64,000 nt of DNA from Actinoallomurus liliacearum (GCF_039542035.1 NZ_BAABHJ010000039.1:62001-126000); one strand, 5' to 3'; shown: positions 9,201 through 18,888, counted from the first letter of the stretch. Translations and numbers: made by a program. The notes: generated from the sequence alone by a model not told the origin.

Positions 9201-10483
9201 CACAGCTCCAGGCCAGGGTTGGGTGCGCTGGAGCAAGAGGAGTACGGGCCGTAGTAGACGGTCAGATCGAGTTCGGAGGAATAGATCTGCGCGCCCTGCA
9301 GTTGGGAGGGGACACTCATCCGGACGTAGGACTCGGCTTTGAACGTGGGGGAGCAGGTCAGGTCCCAGCCGCAGTAGCCGTTCTGCAGGATGCTGGGCTT
9401 CCAGTGCGCGGCGGACTTGTTGATGGTGTCGGTCTGCGCCCACGCCTGGCGAGTAGACCCCTTCCTTTGGGTGACCCAGGTCGGATCGATGTAGACCGGG
9501 AATACGGTGGAGGTGTCGGTGAGCAGGCCGGTGTCCGGCTGAAGGGTTATCGAACCGCTGTGTGTGGTGCCGGATCCGCTGGTACGAGCGGCGGCGGTCT
9601 GCTGGGCCGTGGCTTTGATGGGCGCGACGTGCGCGCCTTGTCCGGGCTCCGTTGTGGTGGAGGGCGCGGGCTGCTGCCCGGCGTCGTCGGTGGTGGTCGC
9701 TGAGTCCCACATCATCGGGTCGCTGGCGGTGAAGACCGGTTCGCCGTTGCCGGTCGCGGCGGCTTTCAGGTCACCTGCGGCATCCGCGGTCACCGTCAGG
9801 TCGTTGCTGGCGGTGGCCATGGTCAGTTTGGCGAGTGCGGGGTTCGCGGCGGCGGTCTTGTTCTTGACGACGAGCGTGTCGCTGAAATCACCTTGAGGGG
9901 AGATGGTGACCACGAGGTCGACGTCGTCGAGGATCGACGGGTAGGTTGCGGTCGCTCCGGAGACGGTCGGAGCGGGCAGGGGCGTGGGCCAGGACAGCGC
10001 CAGCGTGTGGCCGGTCGAGGTCATCGTCGCGAGCGGCCCGGTGCCTCCGCCGGACAGGACCAGGTCGTTGGTGGTCACGTTCGGCGACAGTGAGTGGTCA
10101 GGGTTGACGTGCAATGCCGCGTCCAGGGTCTGCCACGCCCCGCCGCGCCAGACCCGAACCGGCTCAACGCTCTGATTCAAGGTGAAGGTGCCAGCGGAAT
10201 TGGCGACCGTCGTAGACGTGGGTGTCGTCAAGGACGTGACCGGCACGCTCTGTCCGGTGGCTTTGGCCTGCTTGAGCGCCTGGGCCGATTCTCGGGCCAC
10301 CTTCGCGGACCTGGTCAGTGGTGCTGGCCGGTTTGTCTTCGCGTGGCCCTGCTGCGGTACGGCGGCGATCGCCGCGCTGCCCGAGAAGCCGACCGCGCCG
10401 GCCGTGATCGCGGCGATCACTATGCGCAGCCTGCCTCGGTGACCCAGGATCGCTCTGCGGCGACGGGTCGATGCGATTGACAC
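6206..10483 (-). CDS. Secreted multidomain protein with LamG-like and C-terminal ricin-lectin domains
   Basis: About 1425 residues. I prefer the GTG at 10483 (GGAAGGGG about 8 nt upstream), giving an Arg-rich n-region and a signal peptide core (RIVIAAITAGAVGFSGSAAIAA); a GTG at 10579 would add 32 residues. The N-terminal half contains STVFPVYIDPTWV, common in secreted actinobacterial proteins paired with RHS genes. The middle has DADLDGDTHPDLLAYGTG-like FG-GAP/VCBS beta-propeller repeats. A jellyroll LamG-type domain (roughly residues 1060-1285) and a ricin-type beta-trefoil with GICIDDADAK, KCMDVDHSGT, KCLDDPKS and three QW-type repeats end the protein. It probably binds polysaccharide outside the cell. 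It is divergently transcribed from the RHS gene, a recurrent pairing suggesting a shared role, such as display or delivery; that is inference. Confidence 0.85.
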   Translation of the reverse strand: MSIASTRRRRAILGHRGRLRIVIAAITAGAVGFSGSAAIAAVPQQGHAKTNRPAPLTRSAKVARESAQALKQAKATGQSVPVTSLTTPTSTTVANSAGTFTLNQSVEPVRVWRGGAWQTLDAALHVNPDHSLSPNVTTNDLVLSGGGTGPLATMTSTGHTLALSWPTPLPAPTVSGATATYPSILDDVDLVVTISPQGDFSDTLVVKNKTAAANPALAKLTMATASNDLTVTADAAGDLKAAATGNGEPVFTASDPMMWDSATTTDDAGQQPAPSTTTEPGQGAHVAPIKATAQQTAAARTSGSGTTHSGSITLQPDTGLLTDTSTVFPVYIDPTWVTQRKGSTRQAWAQTDTINKSAAHWKPSILQNGYCGWDLTCSPTFKAESYVRMSVPSQLQGAQIYSSELDLTVYYGPYSSCSSAPNPGLELWWTGGISSSTTWDNAPSWKQKINTQYPPACSGQDVGFPITSFMQDHAQGASNLTFGIAAASESDKDAWKQFHATTLTMSTTYDRAPTLPTHPATSPGGPCQTGAPSATIIGNDDITFETVASDPDGDSLGTQFVIKNYGGSTVYDSGDAKTASSALTSYSGNVVRLLLRHEVIQNWHTDGATKAYTYSWYTRTSDGKLYSPTTGAGSSGSPCNFTYDPTQPSAPGRAVTTDSDGRAGALGQDGTFTFAPCAGALADPPVACTGTAPNRYVYQINSSPPLSVIATGGPQTVQVPLSHVGLNTLTVFALSSGGNPGPTASIDFNVTGPATPYADADLDGDTHPDLLAYGTGTTPGLWLATGDGTGNLNMPTDIGAAGTGINTAGTPADWNGAQVLHGDFTGNHVQDVIAYYPTGTNAGGTSVLYGNGDSLPLTPVSDSQKNLPAGQFADYSLNGDGDNPIDLVAAGNASLTSTGITDLIGIAGDDANGYELDLYATCGDCDATGYGYYQTLASPADSPDGAGDWKNFSLATAQPGGKTVLFALKKSTGELWESTNPNQDPATPIGTSSANGGTWAKITAPWTTAPTLVSGDVNTAGKVELWAQSGNNATPYTLSASSLAQGTTVSLLAPNHEWPLTANSGPTSSCTATVCTPDTRGGSDAPVTGGVTFSSDTTYGTVADLDGTGYLTAPPNMIHSSNTLALALSFRADPGSSGILVSTGNDTPDKVNPATMPVMYIGTDGRLYAQFWNGAITPMISPQPVNDGQWHTATLNAYDAGGGAYHQGLYLDDTPRIGMAGSSPVNNIDPLNYIGAGVFPANTSTKTWINAPGVTTKNRPSYFSGQISHVAYYAANISTAELSAWWKPAPLVGPIVSNVSNGICIDDADAKTTDANKIQIHTCNNTAAENWSINPSGSSNTITMTLSGVTKCMDVDHSGTTDGTLVQLYTCNNSAAQQWHLDSSGQIWNPNSGKCLDDPKSSTINGTQLQIYTCNLSKAQYWIVP

Positions 10484-10866
10484 GGCGACGGGCCCCTTCC
10501 ACGGCGTGACGGAGGTACGCGCACGTGAGGCTGGCGGCCGGAGGACCGCTGCCGGGACACGACGCAAGCCGCATCTCACGTCCTGTCAGTGATCATCGTC
10601 AATGTGACCAAGGTCACGGAACTTTCAAGTGCTGACGATGTTCGCTGATCAACGAGTGATCTTGCTCTTGGTAAAACTTGCTTTACCTGTGGGCGGCTAT
10701 GCGCCATACGACGGCTATGGGAACTTTGCGCGGGTTGATCTTCCAATCACCGGTTTCCCGCGGCGTTTGCCTTCGGCACTTGCCTGGGTGACGTGTGTGC
10801 GGAGGCGCTGTGCTGGTGTTGCCGTCGTGCTGGTACACGGCGCCGAGGTGAGGAAGCGGGTGCGCG
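10484..10866. promoter_or_regulatory. Divergent intergenic region between LamG/ricin and RHS genes
   Basis: The 383 bases between the two divergent starts must hold both promoters. The part around 10590-10700 is visibly less GC-rich than the surroundings (for example GATCTTGCTCTTGGTAAAAC), a plausible promoter zone, but I could not define -10/-35 boxes with confidence. No gene is supported here. Confidence 0.35.
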
Positions 10867-13800
10867 GTGCGCGGTTCGGGCATCACGGGCTGGATCGGCC
10901 GGGGCTGGGCGGAGTGGATGGCGCGGTCACTGTGGCTGCGGGCGTCGGTCGCGATGACCATGATGATCTCGCTGCTGTCCGGTGCGTACTTCTTCCTAGG
11001 AGGACCGGCGGCACCGCACGTTCCCGGAATTCAGGGCGCGCAGGGCGTTCGCAAGGCCCACTACGCCAAGCCGCCGAAACCCCATGACGACGCGGCCAAG
11101 AGCGCTGGCGCGGGTCCGAGCAGACTGCCGTCCGGTGGAACCGGGGTTGTGAGCTTCGACCTTAAGCACCTGGGATCGACCGGCCGCGTGACCGCGCACG
11201 GCACGCCCGTGTGGGCGCGGCCGGTACCGCCGGCTGGTGGCGGTGCCTATCACGGGCCGTCGCAGGTCGCCGTCAAGGTGGCGAGCCGGAAGGCAGCCGC
11301 GGCGGCGGGGGTGAACGGCGTGCTGTTCACCGCCACCGAGAAAGGCGGCACCGGACCGGTGACCATCGGCGTCGACTACCACGCCTTCGCCGGCGCCTAC
11401 GGCGGCAACTACGGATCGCGGCTGCAGCTGGTCACGATGCCGGCCTGTGCGCTGACCACCCCGCAGACACCGTCATGCCGCGTACAGACACCGCTGCGGG
11501 CAGGCGGCAACGACGTACGGGCGCATTCCGCCTACACCCAGATCGATCCCAGCAGCATTCACCCAGCGGCACTCAATACCGCAACGCGGCCGGGCACCGT
11601 ACAGCCTGCATCCCTCACCACCCACGCGGACGCACAGAACGCGGCCTCAGAGTCGATGGTGCTGGCGGCCACGACAGGCGGCTCGGCCGACGGCGGGAAC
11701 GACGGCGGCAGCCCGGCCGGCACCTACAGCGCGACCACCCTGAGCCCGTCCGGATCCTGGTCGGCCGGCGGATCAAACGGATCCTTCACCTACTCCTACC
11801 CGATCCAGGTACCACCGGCGGCCTCCGCCCTGATCCCGTCGGTCAAGCTGGCGTACGACTCCGGCAGCGTGGACGGTCAGACCTCAGCTACCCAGGCGCA
11901 GGCGAGCTGGCTGGGGGACGGCTGGTCGACCCCGCAGTCCTACATCGAGCAGTCGTTCAAGTCCTGCTCGGACTCACCGGAAGGCTCAGCGGCCCCCAAG
12001 TCGACGGCCGACGAATGCTACGACGGACCGGTCCTGACCATGTCATTGAACGGTTCGACGACCTCACTGGTCTGGGATTCGGCCAAGAAGACCTACACGC
12101 CCGCCGACGACAACGGTGAGGTCATCAAGCACTACACCGACTCGAACAACGGGTCAGGCACCTACAACACCGACTACTGGCAGGTCACCGACCGGACTGG
12201 GACCGTCTTCCTGTTCGGCCGTAACCAGTTGCCCGGCTGGAGCTCGGGAAAGACGACCACCAACTCGGTGGACTCCGAACCGGTCTTCTCCGCCCATTCC
12301 GGCGACCCCTGCTACAAGGCCACCTGGGCCGACTCGTACTGCACGATGGCGTACCGGTGGAAGCTGGACTACGTCAAGGACCTGCACGGCAACGCGATGG
12401 CGTACTACTACAAGCAGGACACCAACGCCTACGCCCGCAACGCCGACACCAGCGGCACGACCACCCCGAAGGCCAACGCGACCTTCGTCCGGGACTCTCA
12501 CCTGGACCACATCGACTACGGATTCACCGACGGCAACGCCTACACTGTCAACGGCGGCCACGCCCCCGATCAGGTGCAGTTCACCACCGGCGACCGCTGC
12601 CTGTCCGGCACCTGCGACCCGCTGAACAAGACCAACGCCGCCAACTGGCCCGACGTCCCGTACGACCTGAACTGCACCGACGGCTCGGACTGCTTGGTCA
12701 CCGCCCCCTCGTTCTGGTCCACGGTCCGCCTCACAGGCATCAAGACCCAGCAGTGGAACGGCACCACCTACGTTCCGGTCGACTCCTGGGAGTTCACCCA
12801 GACCCTCCCGGCGACCGGCGACGGCACCTCGCCGACCTTGTGGTTGTCGAAGATCGCCCATACCGGCTCCGACACCACCGCGGGCGGGTCTGCCGTCACG
12901 CTGCCGACGGTGACGTTCACCGCCAAGGAGATGGACAACCGCCTCGACCGCGTCACCGACGGGCTGCCCGCCCTGACCCGGATGCGCATCAACTCGATCA
13001 CCACCGAGACCGGTGCAGTGACCGGCGTGAACTACACCCTGACAAACCCGTGCAGCGCTACCGCCAAACCGACCCCGGCCACCAACACCTCCTCCTGCTA
13101 CCCGGTCTACTGGACCCCGAAAGACAACACCAAACCGCTGCTGGACTGGTTCAACAAGTACCAAGTCAACTCTGTCACCCAAGCAGACACCACCGGCGGA
13201 GCTCCGACCACGTCCACCAGCTACAAATACCTGGACGGCGGCGCCTGGCACTACGACGACAACGAGGTCGTCAAGGCCAAATACCGCACCTACGGACAAT
13301 GGCGCGGCTTCGGACGCGTGCAAACCTTCACCGGCCAAGGCGCCGACGCGCAGACCGAAACCGAGGACACCTACTACCGGGGCATGTCCAAGGACAACAA
13401 CACCACTGCCGTCACCTTGACCGACTCCCAGGGCGGAAAACACGAAGACCTCGACGAACTCGCCGGGGACACCCTCGAATCCACCACCTACAACTACGCC
13501 GACGGGCCAGCCACCGGATCCACCATCAACTCCTACTGGGTCTCGCCCCCCACCGCCACCCGGGCCCGCACCGGCCTACCCGACCTCACAGCCACCGCCA
13601 GCGGGCAGGTGGAGACCTGGAGCCGCAAGGCCCTCACCGACGGCACTACGACGACCTGGCGGAAGTCCGAAACCGACACCAGTTACGACACCGATACTTC
13701 CTCGGCCACGTTCGGTCTCCCACTGGTCGTCTACACCCACGGCGACCTGTCCCGCAGCGACCAGCGACAATGCGCGGTCACCACCTACGCGCCCGCCAAC

Positions 13801-16800
13801 ACTGACCTTAACCTGGCCGGTTTGCCCGCCGAGGTCGAAACCGACGCCGTCGCCTGCGGAGGCTCCAACCCCGGTGGCACCACCGCCCCCGGCTCAGGGC
13901 AGGTCAACGCCCTCACCGCACCCACCAGCGTGACCCGGCCCGACGACGTCGTCTCCGACCAGCGCACCTTCTACGACCAGGCCTCGCTCACCACCTGGCC
14001 GCAGGCCCATCCCACCAAGGGAGAGGCCTCCGCCGTCCAGATCGCCGACGGCTACTCCAGCGGCGCGTTCACTTACCGGACCACCTCCACGACCGCCTAC
14101 GACTCCTACGGCCGGGTCACCGACACCTACGACGCGCTCGGCAACAAAACCCACACGGACTACACCAATCCCAACGGTGTCACCATCGGCTCGAAAGTCA
14201 CCAATCCCCTCGGACAGGCCACCAGCACCACCTACGACCCGCTGCGTAACCTGCCGGTCTCCACGACCGACGCCAATGGAATTACGACCACGGCCCACTA
14301 CGACGGCCTGGGTCGCATCACCGCCGTATGGGAATACGGCCGGGCCACCAGCAGTCCGGCGAACCTGCTCTACACCTACGACATCAATACCAGTGCCCCC
14401 AGCGTCGTCACTACCAAGGAGATGAACGACGCACAGGGGTACATCACCTCGACCGCGCTGTACGACGCGCTGCTCCGGCCCCGCCAGACCCAAAACCCCA
14501 CCCCTCAAGGCGGCCGGCTGGTCACCGACACTTTCTACGACACCCGCGGCTGGACCTGGAAGAAAAACAACGCATGGTGGGACCCCGGCTCCACCCCGGG
14601 CTCCGACCTGGTCACCGTCCCCGACGCCCAAGTCCACGACCAACAGGACACCGAGTTCGACGGCGCTGGACGCGCGATCCTGGCCACCTCCTACGACGAC
14701 TCCCACATCAAAGAGCAGACCGCGACGGTCTACGACCAGACCGCGGCGAACGGCGGCGGCGCGACCATCACCGTGCCGCTGAACGCCTCCGGCCAGCCAT
14801 ACAACGGCGCCCCGGCCACAGCGACCGTCACCGACGCGCTCGGCCGCACGATCCAGACAGCGGAGTACACCACCGCGCCGGCCGTCACCGTGAACCCCGG
14901 CCAAGGCACCGCCCCGATCACCACCGTAACGATCACCGGCGGATCCACCACCGCCTCAAGCGGCAACCCGCAGGCCACCCAGTACATCTTCAACAGCGTC
15001 GGCCGCCAGACCGATGTCAAGAACCTGGCCACCGGCGATGACTGGCACACCGACTACAACCTGCTCGGCCAGGCCATCACCAAGCAAGACCCCGACGCCG
15101 GAACCTCCACCATCGCCTACGACGTCGCCGGGAACATCACCCAAACCACCGACGCCCGCGGCAAGACGATCTCCTTCACCTACGATCCGCTCGGCCGCAA
15201 GACGGGTGAGTACGCCGCCGCGCTTCCGGACCAAGCTTCGTCGAACCAGCTTGCCTCCTGGGTCTATGACAACTCTGACAACAAGATCTCCGGGATGGCC
15301 AACCCGATCGGCCACCTGACCACCTCCACCTCCTACATCGGGGGTAGCGGCTCGAGCGGGCACGCCTACACCGAGCAGGCGAGCGGATTCAACGTCTGGG
15401 GCGAATCGACCGGCGAGACCATCAAAATCCCCGACAACGAAACCGGCCTCAACAACTCCTACACCTTCACCCACACCTACACCAGCGGCATCGGACTGCC
15501 GTGGCGAGACATCTACCCCGCCACCGGGACACTGCCGTCCGAGACCGTAACCCACGGGTACTCGACCGCCCTTGACGTACCGTCCGGCCTCGTTGGCCTC
15601 TCCTCCTATGAGGTGGACACCACCTGGGACGCCTACGGCCGGGCCACACAGAACAAAATCGGCTCCACCAAGACGAACGCCTACATCTTCAACACATACG
15701 ACCTGCACACCGGCGCGCTGACCGACACCAAGCTCGCCAACACCGCCGCCTCGTCGACCCCGATCGACGAGACCTCGTACACCTACGACCCGGCCGGCAA
15801 CCCCCTCACCCAGACCGAAACCCGGCAAGGGACAACGACCGAAACACAGTGCTTCGGCTACGACACCCTCGACCGGCTCGCCCAGGCCTGGACCGCCACC
15901 GACTCCTGCGCCACCGACCCCTCCAGCAACAACGGCTCCACCGTCGGCTCCGGCATAACCAAAGGCGCCTACTGGACCAGCTGGACCTTCAACCCACTCG
16001 GTCAACGCACCAACCAGACCGAACACGGTTTTGCCGGCATCGGCGACACCGTCACCACCTACAAGTACGACGGCAACGACGCCGACCAGCCACACACCCT
16101 CACCAAAACCACCACCGTCGGCCCCACCGGCAGCACCGCGACATCAACGATGTCGTACGACAAGAGCGGCGACACCGCCACCCGCACCACGCCCGATCAG
16201 GGGCAGCAGACCCTCACCTGGGACGATGAAGGAAAGCTGACCACGGTCACCGGCAGTTCCGGTGGATCCAGTTACATATACGACGCCGACGGCAACCTGC
16301 TCCTGCAAAAAGACCCCGGCACCACCACCCTGTACCTGCCCGGCGAGCAACTCGCTTTGAACACCAGCACCGGCGCGATCACCGGGACCCGGTTCTACGC
16401 CCTGCCAGGTGGCGGCGAGGCCATCCGCACCGGCTCCGGAACCAACTACACCTTCGCGACCGGCGACCAGCACGGCACCGCCACCCTCACCATTGACCCG
16501 GCGTTCACCGTACCGACCTGGCGGCAACAAACCCCCTATGGTGCACCCCGCGGCACCGCTCCGGCGTTCTGGCCGGACAACCACGGGTTCTTGAACAAGC
16601 CACAGGACACCGCAACGGGGCTGACCGATGTGGGCGCTCGCTGGTACGACCCGATCACCGGCACCTTCGCCTCCCTCGACCCGATCTTCGAAGCCACTGA
16701 CTCCCAGCAGCAAGGCGGCTACAACTACGCCGCCTCCAACCCCATCACCTCAAGCGACCCCAGCGGCCTCTACACCTGTCGAAACGGCAACGAAGGCTGC

Positions 16801-18057
16801 GACGCCCACGGCAACCCGCCCTGCAGCGACGCCGACGTAGGCTGCAACGGAGACACCCGAAAAGGCGACTGCGTCCACACCGAATGCGGTGACGGCACCG
16901 ACCAGAACCTCGACGACCCCTACCGCGGGCCAGACGGCAAAGCCCACAGGACGGTACAAAACCGAGGAAACGACGCCACCGCAGCAGCCCGAGCCGCGGC
17001 TCGCGCGAGAGAAGAAAACCGCCGACAAAAACTGCGCTCAGCTATTCTTCAAAAGCTTCAGGAGGAGCTGCGGGCCCTGCCTGACTACGAAGAAAACGGC
17101 CAAGCTTACGTCCAACTTGACTGCAGCTTCGGCGAAAACAGCGGATGCGTCGGCGGTTACCCAGATCGCCTACTCACTCTCATCCAGGGCTACTTTGGCC
17201 TTGATGCTTTGAACTCATGTGTACATGGCAAGTATGCGCAATGTCTTCCTGCTCTCATCGCCGCCGCCTCGAGCCTGGAACGTGGAGGAGTGAAGGCCTG
17301 CGATAGCTTCGCCGGTGAGACACAAGTACCGTTGGCCGACGGCAAAAGCAAACCCATCGATCAGATCAAAGTCGGCGACAAGATCGCCGATGCGCTACCC
17401 GGCGCTGATCCCGGTACACACGACCAAACCCACACAGTCACCGCCGTACACGTCACCCGAACCGATCGCGACTACACCGATGTCACGATAGCCACCGCCA
17501 CCGGCCCGCGCACCATCACCGGCACCAGCCACCACCTGTACTGGGACGCCACCACCCGTGCCTGGACCCCGGCCGACCACCTCCACGCCGGCGACCGTGT
17601 CCAGACCACACAAGGCCACACCGCAACCATCGTCGCACTGCACCGCCACACCGACACGATGGTGACCTACAACCTCACCGTCGATGGCCTCCACACCTAC
17701 TATGTGGAGGCAGGCGCCACGCCCGTCCTCGTCCACAACTCTGGACTGTGTGGTATCCCGATGTCGTCGGCGATTGGGGACGACCCGTTGTTGGTGAAGG
17801 CGGCGCAGCAAGCCGGTAGGAATCAGACTGTTCAGCGCGAGATGGATAATCTGTTCTCTCAATTGTCCAACGGAAATGCGAATCCGGGAATCGGTACGAA
17901 ATCCCTAGCTGGGACGGATGTCTCCTACGCTCGCGGGGCAAATGGGGCACGCTTGTTCTTCCGAAATGTCGGTGGTGGTATCCAGATCGTGGGCAAGGCG
18001 GACAAGAGTAACGAATCTCGCGTCATTGGGAGGTTGAAACAAATCTATGGCCAGTAG
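10867..18057 (+). CDS. RHS/YD-repeat polymorphic toxin with HINT domain and C-terminal toxin
   Basis: 2396 residues, GTG start with GAGGAAG upstream. An N-terminal membrane segment (about residues 25-48) is followed by an SpvB-like region (from about 283: AGTYSATTLSPSGSWS ... IPSVKLAYDSGSVDGQ), many YD repeats (AYDSYGRVTDTYDALGN, TYDPLGRKTGEY and others, about 1070-1850) and the RHS core end GARWYDPITGTFASLDP ... NPITSSDPSG (about 1920-1965). A pretoxin-HINT domain covers about 2145-2290 (FAGETQVPL, GTSHHLYWDA, YYVEAGATPVLVHN). The last 106 residues are the toxin: VSYARGANGARLFFR, GGIQIVGKADKSNESRVIGR, a small alpha-beta domain that I tentatively compare with RelE/ParE-like (BECR-type) RNases. 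RHS shells encapsulate toxins for contact- or secretion-dependent competition; HINT is thought to release the tip. The DNA from about 17040 on is less GC-rich than the core, a sign of tip exchange. Confidence 0.9.
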   Translation: MRGSGITGWIGRGWAEWMARSLWLRASVAMTMMISLLSGAYFFLGGPAAPHVPGIQGAQGVRKAHYAKPPKPHDDAAKSAGAGPSRLPSGGTGVVSFDLKHLGSTGRVTAHGTPVWARPVPPAGGGAYHGPSQVAVKVASRKAAAAAGVNGVLFTATEKGGTGPVTIGVDYHAFAGAYGGNYGSRLQLVTMPACALTTPQTPSCRVQTPLRAGGNDVRAHSAYTQIDPSSIHPAALNTATRPGTVQPASLTTHADAQNAASESMVLAATTGGSADGGNDGGSPAGTYSATTLSPSGSWSAGGSNGSFTYSYPIQVPPAASALIPSVKLAYDSGSVDGQTSATQAQASWLGDGWSTPQSYIEQSFKSCSDSPEGSAAPKSTADECYDGPVLTMSLNGSTTSLVWDSAKKTYTPADDNGEVIKHYTDSNNGSGTYNTDYWQVTDRTGTVFLFGRNQLPGWSSGKTTTNSVDSEPVFSAHSGDPCYKATWADSYCTMAYRWKLDYVKDLHGNAMAYYYKQDTNAYARNADTSGTTTPKANATFVRDSHLDHIDYGFTDGNAYTVNGGHAPDQVQFTTGDRCLSGTCDPLNKTNAANWPDVPYDLNCTDGSDCLVTAPSFWSTVRLTGIKTQQWNGTTYVPVDSWEFTQTLPATGDGTSPTLWLSKIAHTGSDTTAGGSAVTLPTVTFTAKEMDNRLDRVTDGLPALTRMRINSITTETGAVTGVNYTLTNPCSATAKPTPATNTSSCYPVYWTPKDNTKPLLDWFNKYQVNSVTQADTTGGAPTTSTSYKYLDGGAWHYDDNEVVKAKYRTYGQWRGFGRVQTFTGQGADAQTETEDTYYRGMSKDNNTTAVTLTDSQGGKHEDLDELAGDTLESTTYNYADGPATGSTINSYWVSPPTATRARTGLPDLTATASGQVETWSRKALTDGTTTTWRKSETDTSYDTDTSSATFGLPLVVYTHGDLSRSDQRQCAVTTYAPANTDLNLAGLPAEVETDAVACGGSNPGGTTAPGSGQVNALTAPTSVTRPDDVVSDQRTFYDQASLTTWPQAHPTKGEASAVQIADGYSSGAFTYRTTSTTAYDSYGRVTDTYDALGNKTHTDYTNPNGVTIGSKVTNPLGQATSTTYDPLRNLPVSTTDANGITTTAHYDGLGRITAVWEYGRATSSPANLLYTYDINTSAPSVVTTKEMNDAQGYITSTALYDALLRPRQTQNPTPQGGRLVTDTFYDTRGWTWKKNNAWWDPGSTPGSDLVTVPDAQVHDQQDTEFDGAGRAILATSYDDSHIKEQTATVYDQTAANGGGATITVPLNASGQPYNGAPATATVTDALGRTIQTAEYTTAPAVTVNPGQGTAPITTVTITGGSTTASSGNPQATQYIFNSVGRQTDVKNLATGDDWHTDYNLLGQAITKQDPDAGTSTIAYDVAGNITQTTDARGKTISFTYDPLGRKTGEYAAALPDQASSNQLASWVYDNSDNKISGMANPIGHLTTSTSYIGGSGSSGHAYTEQASGFNVWGESTGETIKIPDNETGLNNSYTFTHTYTSGIGLPWRDIYPATGTLPSETVTHGYSTALDVPSGLVGLSSYEVDTTWDAYGRATQNKIGSTKTNAYIFNTYDLHTGALTDTKLANTAASSTPIDETSYTYDPAGNPLTQTETRQGTTTETQCFGYDTLDRLAQAWTATDSCATDPSSNNGSTVGSGITKGAYWTSWTFNPLGQRTNQTEHGFAGIGDTVTTYKYDGNDADQPHTLTKTTTVGPTGSTATSTMSYDKSGDTATRTTPDQGQQTLTWDDEGKLTTVTGSSGGSSYIYDADGNLLLQKDPGTTTLYLPGEQLALNTSTGAITGTRFYALPGGGEAIRTGSGTNYTFATGDQHGTATLTIDPAFTVPTWRQQTPYGAPRGTAPAFWPDNHGFLNKPQDTATGLTDVGARWYDPITGTFASLDPIFEATDSQQQGGYNYAASNPITSSDPSGLYTCRNGNEGCDAHGNPPCSDADVGCNGDTRKGDCVHTECGDGTDQNLDDPYRGPDGKAHRTVQNRGNDATAAARAAARAREENRRQKLRSAILQKLQEELRALPDYEENGQAYVQLDCSFGENSGCVGGYPDRLLTLIQGYFGLDALNSCVHGKYAQCLPALIAAASSLERGGVKACDSFAGETQVPLADGKSKPIDQIKVGDKIADALPGADPGTHDQTHTVTAVHVTRTDRDYTDVTIATATGPRTITGTSHHLYWDATTRAWTPADHLHAGDRVQTTQGHTATIVALHRHTDTMVTYNLTVDGLHTYYVEAGATPVLVHNSGLCGIPMSSAIGDDPLLVKAAQQAGRNQTVQREMDNLFSQLSNGNANPGIGTKSLAGTDVSYARGANGARLFFRNVGGGIQIVGKADKSNESRVIGRLKQIYGQ

Positions 18058-18379
18058 CCCGCTCCATGAGGTGGTAACCGACCAGTTCAGGGCAGTCTTC
18101 ATGTTGGGCGCGGAGGATGAGGTTGACTCTGTTGAGAATGTTGATGTAGAGGTTTATCTCTCAGACGGAACGCGGTGGAGTGCAACCTTTATGACCATGC
18201 GTGAAATCGAAAAAATCATGGACAGGTGGCGCTCTTCTGGAGAGAATTCGGGCGGCAGATATTTTCGCAGCGGTGATCTCGTGATCGTGCGCGAGGCCGG
18301 AATATCGGCAATGGTTCAGACGATGGAGTCTGCGCTTGCTGATGGTGGTCCATATAGCATTCTGACTCCTCTGGGATAG
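18047..18379 (+). CDS. Candidate immunity protein for the RHS C-terminal toxin
   Basis: 110 residues, start ATG at 18047 inside the last codons of the RHS gene (11-nt overlap), so the two are translationally coupled. The protein is small, acidic at its N-terminus (GAEDEVDSVENVDVEVYL), with no signal peptide or membrane segment, as expected for a cytoplasmic antitoxin-like partner. I recognise no family. Position directly behind a polymorphic-toxin tip is the standard place of the cognate immunity gene. Its base composition (AT-rich codons, e.g. around 18200-18260) matches the toxin tip, not the RHS core, which supports joint transfer of tip and immunity. Confidence 0.72.
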   Translation: MASSPLHEVVTDQFRAVFMLGAEDEVDSVENVDVEVYLSDGTRWSATFMTMREIEKIMDRWRSSGENSGGRYFRSGDLVIVREAGISAMVQTMESALADGGPYSILTPLG

Positions 18380-18471
18380 GGTTCTGAACCGCTACCATGA
18401 ATCGGGCTCATCAAGCATCATTCGCGCGACCATTGCATGACCTTCCTGGTGGTCGGTCATGCCGATGTTCG

Positions 18472-18497
18472 CCGGGGTGCGCTCCTGGGCACCCCGG
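18472..18497 (+). terminator. Hairpin downstream of the immunity gene
   Basis: Perfect 9-bp arms CCGGGGTGC and GCACCCCGG separated by 8 nt, about 90 nt past the immunity stop. No clear T-run follows, which is common for terminators in GC-rich actinobacteria. Could serve transcripts from either side. Confidence 0.5.
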
Positions 18498-18888
18498 TTG
18501 CCGTCGGCGTCGCCGTCAGCCGGGATGTGCCATGTGGATCATTTGTAGGTCTGCGACAACAGCCCTGGGATCGGCAGAAGGTGGGGGTTCGGTGGCAACC
18601 CCGATCCGTACCGGAGGGCCGTTCCGGCCCGAGGAACGGAGTCGGGGGCGGCAGCGATCGCCCAAGCCGGTGCGGCGCGCAACCATCCACGGCGATCGTC
18701 ACGGCCTTGGCTTGTGCTCCTCGTGGTGCAAGACTGGCTTAACGTGGAGACGTCTGATCCGCCGATGAGTCTCTCCATGGCTCTGGCGCCCATTGTGGGC
18801 GGGGCAGCCGCCCGCGCGGGCCGCGTAGCGGCACGCGCTTTAATCAAGTCCAGAGGCGAAGAATGGCGGTGGCTCGAAGGAATACGCG
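18498..18888. other. Intergenic stretch between RHS locus and integrase, no supported gene
   Basis: About 390 bases beyond the 3' end of the minus-strand integrase. In pSAM2-like elements attP lies just behind int, so I searched here for a tRNA-like fragment and found none. Only short, non-coding-looking frames occur. There is an imperfect hairpin around 18615-18640 (GGGCC/GGCCC). Confidence 0.35.

Noticed and set aside
12154..13443. 429-codon minus-strand frame
   Set aside because: Antisense of the RHS gene, Gly/Val-rich and without motifs.
18498..18888. attP next to the integrase
   Set aside because: No tRNA-like sequence and no match to the tRNA-Lys fragment at 5.8 kb were found behind int.
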